DNA of 7,663 nucleotides, taken from contig JAGVIM010000202.1 in assembly GCA_020056045.1 (NCBI GenBank), forward strand, positions 1 to 7,663, in the 5' to 3' direction. A program made the translations under genes and the position numbers. Numbering within the stretch: the first letter of the stretch is position 1; each line of letters begins with the position of its first letter. Source of the DNA: Nanobdellota archaeon (GTDB taxonomy: Archaea > Nanobdellota > Nanobdellia > Pacearchaeales > GW2011-AR1). Under the pieces are notes generated by a model. That model made no database searches. It was not told the origin of the DNA and worked only from the letters and a program-made list of their open reading frames with translations. Shown here piece by piece: positions 1 through 6,138 of the stretch.

Positions 1-70
1 ATTTAGGGGTTTTATATGAGTATTAATCTCAAACAATAATATTTATATAATCTGAATTACACCTAATTTT

Positions 71-80
71 GTATATAAAA
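71..80 (+). promoter_or_regulatory. TATA box for the 104-1759 gene
   Basis: GTATATAAAA is centred about 28 nt before the ATG at 104. In archaea the TATA centre lies about 26 nt before the transcription start, so the transcript should begin at or within a few nt of the start codon. A second TATA-like run at 42-50 (TTTATATAA) could serve a longer leader. Confidence 0.6.
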
Positions 81-83
81 GAG

Positions 84-101
84 AAAAAAGGTAAAAAAGG
101 T
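84..101 (+). repeat. Tandem 9-nt repeat AAAAAAGGT x2 just before the start codon
   Basis: Two exact copies of AAAAAAGGT (84-92, 93-101) lie between the TATA box and the ATG at 104. The GGT of the first copy is about 11 nt from the start and that of the second only 2 nt, so neither is a well-spaced Shine-Dalgarno site. The repeat may be chance in A-rich DNA, or part of the initial transcribed region. Confidence 0.4.
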
Positions 102-103
102 AA

Positions 104-1759
104 ATGAATAGAAAATTATGTTTTATAGGATTTGCATTAATTTTATTTGTTAGTTTTGTCTCTGCTTCAGATGTTGCTTATATTTATAAGAGCAAAGCTA
201 GAATTGATTATAATATTGTTGATATTTTAACTGGATTAAATCTAAATGTAGATTATGTTTTAGAAAGTAGTCTTCCAAAAGATTTTTCTGAATATAAATT
301 TATTGTTGTTGGAGATGAGTATTTTATAAATGATATTCCTGTTAATGATTATAGAAGTATTATTGTAAGTCATTATTTTGGAAATAAATTTGGTTTAACC
401 AATAGAAATGGTATTAGTACAATGAGCTCAAGAATACCTCTGGAAGTTAGTGTTAATGGACAGAGTATACAAATTTATAATAGTGAAAAAGATAACAGGG
501 GAGATTATCTTTCTTATTATTTTTTAGGAGATCAGAATAAGGCTAGCTATGTTAATACTTATGCACAAACTTATTCTGTTAGTTCTGGAAGAGTAGGAGA
601 TGTTATTTCTTTTGTTGATAAGGATACAAATCTTTTAAATGGAAAAACTTCAAAAGGAGAGATTTGTTTTTTTGGAGCTGCTGAAACTGATTATTGGACT
701 GCGGATGGAATTAATTTGTTTAAAGATTGTATTAATTTTGTAAATAAAGCTCAGTCTGAAAATGTAACAAATATAACAATATGTTCTAAAGATTCTGATT
801 GTGGTACTAATGGTTTGATTGGGTTAGGTTTTTGTTTAAATAATAGTGTATTTAAAAATTATGTTACTTATAAATGCAATAATCCTGGAACAGATCAAAG
901 TTCTTGTTCTAATAATAGCAAGTTAGAGCTTGTTCAGGCTTGTTCTAATTCTTGTAATGATGGTTTATGTCAAGAAGTTAGATGTAAAAATAATTCTCAA
1001 TGTGATGATAAAAATTCAAGTACAGAAGATATTTGTTTGAATCCTGGAAAAGGTAGTTCTAGTTGTATTTATAAAAGTCATACAGATATAATTTATATAA
1101 AATTTGTTTCTGTAAGTGCTAATCCTGCAATTTATAGTGTTAGTTTAAATTTTTCAGCTGTTCTTGGAAATAGTTCTGGATTAAGAGGATATTATTTGAG
1201 TAAGGATAAACTAGAATATGTTTTTGTTTCTGGAGCTAAATCTAGTTATATTTTTGAAAATCTTAATGCTTCAACAGATTATACTTTTTTTGTAAGTGCT
1301 GTTGATATGTTTAATATTTCTTCTGATGAAGTTAATATTTCGGTTAGAACTCTTGATGTTGTGAATAACGGTGGTGGGGGTGGTGGAGGAGGTTCTAGTA
1401 GTAGTTTTGGTTCTGGTGCTGGAGGAATTTGTGTTACGGATTGGAGCTGTACAGAATGGTCTAGTTGTAAAGATAGTAAGCAAACAAGAAATTGTTATTA
1501 TCCTCCTAATTTTTGTAATCCTGATCAGCTAAAACCTAGTGAATCTCAAACTTGTTTTGAACCTGTTTTAGAAACTAATAATTCTCTTGTTAATTCTCAA
1601 TCTCAAGATAAAAATCTTCAGAATGAAAGTACTTCTATGAGTGGAAGTGGAATTACAGGAGCTGTAATTGGAGCTCTTAGAAAATATTCTTTATGGTTAA
1701 TTATTGGATTTTTAGCAGTTATTGGTGGAATTTATACTTTTTTAAGATTTAGAAAGTAA
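104..1759 (+). CDS. Secreted, membrane-anchored multidomain surface protein (GATase1-like, Cys-rich, FN3-like, TSP1-like)
   Basis: The 551-residue protein starts with a signal peptide (1-21, cleavage likely after VSA). Residues about 24-213 resemble a class I glutamine amidotransferase/ThuA-like fold: a buried strand FIVVGDEY (66-73) and a late segment with GEICFFGAAETDYWTADG (185-202). I see no Cys-His-Glu triad, so catalysis is doubtful. Residues 227-321 hold Cys-rich modules (CSKDSDC, RCKNNSQCDD). About 328-418 is fibronectin-III-like. A Gly/Ser linker (423-441) leads to a thrombospondin-1-like module (443-484, DWSCTEWSSC, TRNC). The segment SGSGITGAVIGAL precedes a membrane helix (about 528-547) and a basic tail RFRK. 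All 13 N-x-S/T sequons lie after residue 219. It is likely anchored in the membrane facing out, as a binding or adhesion protein; the ligand is unknown. A TATA box lies 28 nt before the ATG. The domain calls are by eye. Confidence 0.86.
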   Translation: MNRKLCFIGFALILFVSFVSASDVAYIYKSKARIDYNIVDILTGLNLNVDYVLESSLPKDFSEYKFIVVGDEYFINDIPVNDYRSIIVSHYFGNKFGLTNRNGISTMSSRIPLEVSVNGQSIQIYNSEKDNRGDYLSYYFLGDQNKASYVNTYAQTYSVSSGRVGDVISFVDKDTNLLNGKTSKGEICFFGAAETDYWTADGINLFKDCINFVNKAQSENVTNITICSKDSDCGTNGLIGLGFCLNNSVFKNYVTYKCNNPGTDQSSCSNNSKLELVQACSNSCNDGLCQEVRCKNNSQCDDKNSSTEDICLNPGKGSSSCIYKSHTDIIYIKFVSVSANPAIYSVSLNFSAVLGNSSGLRGYYLSKDKLEYVFVSGAKSSYIFENLNASTDYTFFVSAVDMFNISSDEVNISVRTLDVVNNGGGGGGGGSSSSFGSGAGGICVTDWSCTEWSSCKDSKQTRNCYYPPNFCNPDQLKPSESQTCFEPVLETNNSLVNSQSQDKNLQNESTSMSGSGITGAVIGALRKYSLWLIIGFLAVIGGIYTFLRFRK

Positions 1760-1787
1760 TTACCTAAAGAAATTTTGAATAAAAGTA

Positions 1788-1795
1788 TTTATAAA
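1788..1795 (+). promoter_or_regulatory. TATA box for the propeller gene (1817)
   Basis: A consensus archaeal TATA box, TTTATAAA, is centred 25-26 nt before the ATG at 1817. This puts the transcription start on the A of the start codon, a leaderless arrangement. It indicates that the two surface-protein genes are transcribed separately even though they share a strand. Confidence 0.75.
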
Positions 1796-1816
1796 GATCA
1801 GAATTTTATTTAATTA

Positions 1817-4060
1817 ATGAAAAAGAGTGTGGGTAATAAATTAATAATTACCATCTTAGTTTTATTTAGCATTAGTTTATTATCAATAAGTTTTGTTTCT
1901 GCTTCGTGGTTCGGGGATTATTGGAATAAGATTACTGGGAAAAGTATACAGCCTTCTTTAAATGAACCTTGTTCTGAAGAGAATTTAGGATTTATTCTAG
2001 GTGGGAGGATAATTGGTCCTAATTCAGGGCAGATTCTAATTACTAATTCTGAGGGAAATACAATAAAAAATATAATTCCTGAATTTCCAGTATATGGTGG
2101 AGAACCAATCCAGCAAACATCTGATGGGGGATACCTTGTAGGTTTTAAGGAACTTTCTAGTGCAGATAGTGGTCCTCGATTTAACCTGATAAAAATTAAT
2201 TTAAATTTGAATGTGGATTGGAGCAAAAAATCTATTGGAAGATTGGGTGTTAAATCTTTAGATGGAGGATATACTCTTGTGAGAGATGAATCTATTGATT
2301 GGAGCGGGGCAACAATGAGAAATGAAAAAATTGGAAGTTCTAAAAAAACTAATCTTGTAAAAATAAATTCTGAAGGAGATGTTGAGTGGGATAATGAACT
2401 CAATTTAGGAGAATCTTGTTGTTATGTGAGTAGTATTATGTACAGTCCGAATCATGATGGAGTTAAGTCTATTAAACAAACTTCTGATGGTGGATATATA
2501 CTTTTATGGTCAAGTATTATGCCCGGATCTTATAGAAATTTTATCGGAATAACAAAAACAAGTTCGTTGGGAACTGTAGATTGGACTAGAACTTTGACAA
2601 ATACTTCTTATTTGGAATATTATAATCAAGGGGTATATACAATTGAGAACAATTTGGATTCAATCCAGCAAACATCTGATGGGGGATATCTTTTAATAGG
2701 AAGAAAAGCAATTGGAAGTTATAGTGAAAAGATTTGGATTGTAAAAACTAATTCTCAAGGCATTATAGAATGGGATAATGTTTATAGTGGTTCTGGACAT
2801 TATTCAAATGGTGCAATTCAACAAACTTCTGATGGTGGCTATATTCTAGTCGGGGGAGAAAATCCTGGGGTTTTGGGAAGTTATGATGGTTGGAGATGGT
2901 TGGTGTTAAAAATAAATTCTAATGGCGAGATTGAATGGAAAACATCTTTTGAAAAGAAAGGGGAACAATCTTTAGCAAACTTAGTTCAAGAAACCAGGGA
3001 TGGGAAATATCTTGTTGCAGGATATATTCCAAATAGTGCACATATTACTAAAATAAATTCTCAAGGTAAGATAGATTCAGAAAAAGATTTAAATGATACT
3101 AAATTTATCACTGATTTTCAACCAGTATCAAGCAGTTCTTATGTTGTATTGGGTTATAATGTAGATTATCCTAGACTTATAAAAATAGATGATGATTTAA
3201 ACATGAAGTGGATTAGATATTTTTATATAAGCTATGCCAAATTTTATTCTTTACAGAAAATTTGTCTTAAAGAAAATTCTCCAACTTATTTTTGTTATGA
3301 ATCTGATAATGGCAAAGATTATTTACAAAAGGGAACATTAACAAATAATAGTGGGAATTTTATAGATTATTGTATTAATTCAAGTGTACTTTTTGAATTT
3401 GATTGTAATGATAATAATATCAATAGTGGAGGGTTTTATATTTGTCCAAATGGCTGTATTGATGGTGCTTGTACCCTACAACAAAATCAAACTAATCAAA
3501 CACTTACAACAACTACTACAGGAACAACTAGTTCTGGAGGAGGTGGCGGAGGAGGAAGTTCAGCTCAAACAAATAAATCTTCTAATACAATAAATAATCA
3601 GAACTCTGGTTCTAATTCAGATACTTCAACTTCAGCAAGTTCAACAAGTGGCAGTTCCTTGGGAGGAGGAAGTGGAATTAGAATTATAAATTCTGAAAAT
3701 CAATTACAGGTTATGGGTTCTGAAGGTGTTTCTGCAACAGTAGATAGTTCAATTAATCTTGATTCTTCAGAAGGTAAAACTTATATTGTTCATGTAGATG
3801 GAAGCAAAAATGAAATAAAAGTTGACCCTTCTAATGCAGTTTCTTCTATAAAAGAAACTGTTAAATCTCAAGAAGTTAAAGGAATTAAAATGGAGAATTA
3901 TAAAGATAAAGTTGTTTATAATATTCTTGCTGAGAAAAAAGTTAAAATTTTAGCTTTAATAAATTCTAAGATGAATATTAATGTTAAAGTAGATGTTGAA
4001 ACAGGAAGTACTGTTAAAATTGATAAGCCCTGGTGGTCTTTTGCTGCTAAAGAAATTTAA
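1817..4060 (+). CDS. Secreted seven-bladed DGG-type beta-propeller protein with C-terminal KPWW domain
   Basis: The 747-residue protein has a signal peptide (1-29, cut after VSA) followed at once by WFGDYWNKITGKSI, a motif I recall after signal peptides in DPANN secreted proteins. Residues about 90-470 carry a tandem repeat. Its first element is I-Q-Q-T-S-D-G-G-Y (98, 219, 283, 334; variants at 146 and 389; degenerate near 435). Its second is K-I-N-S-x-G-x-x-x-W, seen seven times (near 124, 180, 245, 308, 363, 410, 454). Seven units fit a closed seven-bladed propeller. A module with seven Cys (483-552) follows, then a Thr/Gly/Ser linker (558-620). A C-terminal alpha/beta-looking domain (about 620-747) ends VDVETGSTVKIDKPWWSF. 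There is no C-terminal membrane helix, so it is released or held by another surface component. A propeller suggests protein or glycan binding; the function is unknown. It has its own TATA box despite the 57-nt gap to the gene before. Confidence 0.88.
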   Translation: MKKSVGNKLIITILVLFSISLLSISFVSASWFGDYWNKITGKSIQPSLNEPCSEENLGFILGGRIIGPNSGQILITNSEGNTIKNIIPEFPVYGGEPIQQTSDGGYLVGFKELSSADSGPRFNLIKINLNLNVDWSKKSIGRLGVKSLDGGYTLVRDESIDWSGATMRNEKIGSSKKTNLVKINSEGDVEWDNELNLGESCCYVSSIMYSPNHDGVKSIKQTSDGGYILLWSSIMPGSYRNFIGITKTSSLGTVDWTRTLTNTSYLEYYNQGVYTIENNLDSIQQTSDGGYLLIGRKAIGSYSEKIWIVKTNSQGIIEWDNVYSGSGHYSNGAIQQTSDGGYILVGGENPGVLGSYDGWRWLVLKINSNGEIEWKTSFEKKGEQSLANLVQETRDGKYLVAGYIPNSAHITKINSQGKIDSEKDLNDTKFITDFQPVSSSSYVVLGYNVDYPRLIKIDDDLNMKWIRYFYISYAKFYSLQKICLKENSPTYFCYESDNGKDYLQKGTLTNNSGNFIDYCINSSVLFEFDCNDNNINSGGFYICPNGCIDGACTLQQNQTNQTLTTTTTGTTSSGGGGGGGSSAQTNKSSNTINNQNSGSNSDTSTSASSTSGSSLGGGSGIRIINSENQLQVMGSEGVSATVDSSINLDSSEGKTYIVHVDGSKNEIKVDPSNAVSSIKETVKSQEVKGIKMENYKDKVVYNILAEKKVKILALINSKMNINVKVDVETGSTVKIDKPWWSFAAKEI
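2106..2133 (+). repeat. Exact 28-nt direct repeat, copy 1 (propeller blade motif)
   Basis: These 28 nt encode the I-Q-Q-T-S-D-G-G-Y element and are identical to 2661-2688, 555 nt (185 codons) downstream. Other blades encode nearly the same peptide with different codons (for example from about 2818), so this identity goes beyond protein constraint. Confidence 0.85.
2661..2688 (+). repeat. Exact 28-nt direct repeat, copy 2 (propeller blade motif)
   Basis: Identical to 2106-2133. The two copies lie in the first and a middle blade of the propeller and suggest recent blade duplication or gene conversion between them. Confidence 0.85.
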
Positions 4061-4062
4061 TT

Positions 4063-4320
4063 CTAGTTAAAGAATTTTGAAGCATAATCTAAGATTGGTA
4101 AGTATATTGGTTGATAGAGTTCAATTCTCATTAATGCTGCAATTGCAAGAGATGCTGCTGATGTTTTAAGTGAATCATTTCCAAATATTCCTGTTTGTTT
4201 TACTATTGGATTTAGAAAATAAGCTACTGTTGCTTCCCCCACTACAGGTATGGGACATAGCATTCCTAGTCCTCCTGCAATTAGGTGTTTTGTTTCTAAA
4301 GGTGATTTTTTTCTTGTCAT
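4063..4320 (-). CDS. Small hydrophobic protein, probably membrane-embedded, function unknown
   Basis: This is an 85-residue protein with a basic start (MTRKKSPLETKH), a hydrophobic stretch at 13-40 containing GGLGMLCPIPVVGEA, and a second hydrophobic or amphipathic stretch at about 51-83 (SLKTSAASLAIAALMRIELY). Two membrane passes are plausible. I cannot assign a family. I think it is real for three reasons: a TATA-like element lies about 27 nt before the ATG, as at the other genes here; it sits 39 nt behind the regulator gene on the same strand; and the protein looks compositionally sensible, with G-x-G and C-P-x-P turns. The 60-residue reading on the opposite strand (4250-4432) overlaps both this gene and the regulator and has no such support. 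Its stop codon is only 2 nt from the stop of the convergent propeller gene, so each transcript probably ends inside the other gene. Confidence 0.66.
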   Translation of the reverse strand: MTRKKSPLETKHLIAGGLGMLCPIPVVGEATVAYFLNPIVKQTGIFGNDSLKTSAASLAIAALMRIELYQPIYLPILDYASKFFN

Positions 4321-4342
4321 AAAAATGCAGAAGAATAAGGGT

Positions 4343-4352
4343 TTTTATATTT
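4343..4352 (-). promoter_or_regulatory. TATA box for the small membrane-protein gene (start 4320)
   Basis: On the minus strand this reads AAATATAAAA, centred about 27 nt before the ATG at 4320. It lies in the 39-nt gap behind the regulator gene. The small gene may therefore be transcribed by itself as well as by read-through from the regulator. Confidence 0.55.
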
Positions 4353-4359
4353 ATTGGAT

Positions 4360-5217
4360 TTATTCTATTTGGGAGATAATTGATTTATTGATTTGTTTTG
4401 CCATTGATAGATTTTTTATTACTGTAAGCTGAATTTTTACTTTTTTATTTACAATCTCTGATAATTTACTAAGGTTTAAATTTTCAATTGTTCTATTTTT
4501 TTTAAAGAATTTATCCATTTCTTCAACTATTTCTTTTGGATAATGGGATTGTACAATTGTTTCACCATAGGTTGCAACATAGTAGCTTTTATCAAATGTT
4601 GAAGTTGAATGACTAAAATCTACTTTTAATCCAATTGTTGAATAAAATTTCCAAACATATCTATCTAGGGTAGTATTACCAATACTTAATGCATAGGATT
4701 TTATGCCCTTTTTCTTTAATATTTCCATTGTATTTTTTTCTTTATCTGCATAAAGCAATCCTTCCCATCCATGGGCACCTTGGTAAACATTAATATTTGC
4801 ATCTCCTTTTTTGAAATTTTTAAACCAGTCATCAATTATATTTTGCCAGAATTTCATCATTTCTGCTAAAGAATCAAAGCTAAATACAGAAACTTCTCCT
4901 TCTATAGAATTAATTGATTTGGGTTTTGATTTTTCTTCATTTAAATCTTGATATATTTGATCTATTTGTTTTTTTGTCTCAAATAGCCAATTCTTGTTTA
5001 TTAAAAACTCATTTTCTTTTTTTATTAGAACTTCTTCTTTTATTAGTTCAAGTATTGCTTTTCTTACAGCTTGAAAAGTAACTGATTTTCCATATCTTTT
5101 TCGAATTAGGTTTGTAAGTTCAATTATTTTTAGAGGATATTCTTTAGTTAAGATGCTGAAGACTAGATTTTTTACACTATCTTCATTACCTAATGGGAGA
5201 GTTATTCTTAATGTCAT
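4360..5217 (-). CDS. Winged-helix transcriptional regulator with uncharacterised C-terminal domain
   Basis: The 285-residue protein is cytoplasmic, with no signal or membrane segment. Residues about 14-78 look like a winged helix-turn-helix: a first helix (NLVFSILTKEYPLK), a second (IELTNLIRKRYG), a recognition helix (SVTFQAVRKAILELIKEEVL), then a wing (IKKENEFLINKNWL). This layout is common in archaeal ArsR/TrmB-like regulators. A basic/acidic helical linker (78-100) joins a domain at about 105-245 with mixed strands and helices (VFSFDSLAEMMKFW, NVYQGAHGWEGLLY, IKSYALSIGN, DKSYYVATYGE). I cannot place this domain; it may sense a ligand or make the dimer. A helical, Lys-rich tail follows. The gene is divergent from the SDR gene, and a perfect inverted repeat lies between the two promoters, so it likely controls both itself and the SDR. 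Whether it represses or activates is not visible. Confidence 0.82.
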   Translation of the reverse strand: MTLRITLPLGNEDSVKNLVFSILTKEYPLKIIELTNLIRKRYGKSVTFQAVRKAILELIKEEVLIKKENEFLINKNWLFETKKQIDQIYQDLNEEKSKPKSINSIEGEVSVFSFDSLAEMMKFWQNIIDDWFKNFKKGDANINVYQGAHGWEGLLYADKEKNTMEILKKKGIKSYALSIGNTTLDRYVWKFYSTIGLKVDFSHSTSTFDKSYYVATYGETIVQSHYPKEIVEEMDKFFKKNRTIENLNLSKLSEIVNKKVKIQLTVIKNLSMAKQINKSIISQIE

Positions 5218-5235
5218 TAAACTGTTTAGATTAAT

Positions 5236-5247
5236 TATATTATTAAA
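5236..5247 (-). promoter_or_regulatory. TATA box for the winged-helix regulator (start 5217)
   Basis: On the minus strand this reads TTTAATAATATA, centred about 25 nt before the ATG at 5217, again giving a leaderless transcript. It is weaker than the boxes at 1788 and 5279 and lies beside the inverted repeat at 5255-5272. Confidence 0.5.
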
Positions 5248-5254
5248 CCTTTTG

Positions 5255-5272
5255 GTTCAATTATTATTGAAC
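5255..5272. promoter_or_regulatory. Candidate operator: perfect inverted repeat between divergent promoters
   Basis: GTTCAAT-TATT-ATTGAAC has perfect 7-bp arms around a 4-nt spacer. It lies in the 91-bp gap between the divergent regulator and SDR genes, with about 7 nt to the TATA box on each side, where the factor-B recognition elements would sit. A dimeric winged-helix protein bound here could affect both promoters at once. It is too short and AT-rich, and wrongly placed, to be a good terminator. Confidence 0.62.
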
Positions 5273-5278
5273 TTAATA

Positions 5279-5286
5279 AATATAAA
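5279..5286 (+). promoter_or_regulatory. TATA box for the SDR gene (start 5309)
   Basis: AATATAAA, within a longer AAATATAAAAG, is centred 26 nt before the ATG at 5309. It decides the start of the SDR: translation would begin at the 5' end of the transcript, and the longer open frame to 5153 would not be transcribed from here. Confidence 0.68.
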
Positions 5287-5308
5287 AGAATATTGTTATC
5301 ACTATACT

Positions 5309-6127
5309 ATGATAACAAATAATGATGAGAAACAAAATATTGAAACTGACTTGAAACATCTTGTAATTATCACAGGTGCGAGCAGAGGGATTGGCAAGGC
5401 TTATGCAGATTATTATAGGTCTAAAGAGAATACTACTGTAATGGGAATTTGTCATTCAAATAAGCCAGAATTAATTCAATTAGACTTATTAGATGAGCCT
5501 GCAGTAAATAACTTTATTCTTCAATTGGACATTAATCAATTTGAAGATATAGTCTATATGCATGCTGTTGGAATAGATAAGTTTGAACCTGATACAAAAC
5601 CTCATATTGATCTTGATGGGGATGGAATAGATGATGAAATATATGCTACTAATGTGACTGCATTTTTGAATATGGCTGAACCTTTAATTGAGAAAACAAG
5701 GCAAAACAAAAAGCCTATTACTGTTGTTAATATTGGTTCAATTAGTGATATTTATGAAGTTCCTTACTGGCAATCTTTTAGTAGATCAAAAAATATAGTT
5801 CGAAGATATTTAAAATCGATTATAGCACAAAATGTGAAAAGTATTATTTTGAATGTTAGTTCTACTTTAGATGAAAACAATAATAAATATGGAAGAATAA
5901 AAGCAGATATTACTTATTGGCAGAGTGCAAAAGAATTAGTTGCCAAGTCTATTGGTGTCCTAGATGGAATGGGGAATCTTGATTCAAATTATTTAGAAAT
6001 TGATTTTTATAAACATAATCCTAATTTTAGGCAAGATTATTTTACTAATTTGCCCAAACTTTTTCTTAACTGGCAAAGAGATATGGGTTTTGTCGGAAAA
6101 GAAATACCTTCAGGGATTAGAATTTAA
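5309..6127 (+). CDS. Atypical short-chain dehydrogenase/reductase (SDR) family protein, catalytic Tyr replaced by Phe
   Basis: The 272-residue length is usual for classical SDRs. The Rossmann signature ITGASRGIG is at 21-29, an adenine-pocket-like Asp-Leu at 59-60, HAVG at 85-88 in place of NNAG, the structural Asn at 115 (ATNVTAFLN), the catalytic Ser at 144 (VNIGSIS) and the catalytic Lys at 161. The residue that should be Tyr in Y-x-x-x-K is Phe157 (FSRSK), 13 residues after Ser144 as expected. The usual Pro-Gly after the next strand is also missing (ILNVSSTLDE, 180-189). NAD(P) binding looks intact, but ordinary carbonyl/alcohol oxidoreduction is doubtful. An acidic stretch at 101-110 fits a DxDxDG calcium loop. 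I chose the ATG at 5309 because a TATA box lies 26 nt before it. The open frame back to 5153 would run through that promoter and the start of the divergent regulator. Substrate unknown. Confidence 0.9.
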   Translation: MITNNDEKQNIETDLKHLVIITGASRGIGKAYADYYRSKENTTVMGICHSNKPELIQLDLLDEPAVNNFILQLDINQFEDIVYMHAVGIDKFEPDTKPHIDLDGDGIDDEIYATNVTAFLNMAEPLIEKTRQNKKPITVVNIGSISDIYEVPYWQSFSRSKNIVRRYLKSIIAQNVKSIILNVSSTLDENNNKYGRIKADITYWQSAKELVAKSIGVLDGMGNLDSNYLEIDFYKHNPNFRQDYFTNLPKLFLNWQRDMGFVGKEIPSGIRI

Positions 6128-6138
6128 AATTTTATTAT

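Noticed and set aside
1..60. Possible promoter of an upstream or divergent gene (TTTATATAA at 42-50)
   Set aside because: No start codon or open frame at the right distance on either strand could be tied to it.
1369..1405. Poly-Gly tract as a simple-sequence repeat shared with 3536-3565
   Set aside because: Both encode Gly/Ser linkers but with differing codons and no extended DNA identity; common linker composition explains them.
1271..1483. 70-codon minus-strand frame rich in Thr/Ser
   Set aside because: The Thr-rich composition is the antisense of the poly-Gly/Ser linker and FN3 region of the surface-protein gene.
1918..2403. 161-codon minus-strand open frame inside the propeller gene
   Set aside because: It lies wholly antisense to a clearly coding repeat region, has no signal or domain and no promoter spacing, and is a shadow of the plus-strand gene.
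3384..3593. 69-codon plus-strand frame
   Set aside because: An off-frame reading of the Cys-rich module and linker; its low-complexity tail is the linker read in another frame.
4250..4432. 60-codon plus-strand frame
   Set aside because: It overlaps the small membrane-protein gene and the end of the regulator antisense, and no TATA box is suitably placed.
5153..5308. Upstream extension of the SDR frame by 52 codons
   Set aside because: It would run antisense through the regulator start, the candidate operator and the SDR's own TATA box; the SDR fold begins after the ATG at 5309.
6128..6138. Terminator in the 11-nt gap between the SDR and ftsY
   Set aside because: The stretch is T-rich (TTTTATTATT), which could terminate archaeal transcription, but it is too short and ordinary for this AT-rich DNA to be called.
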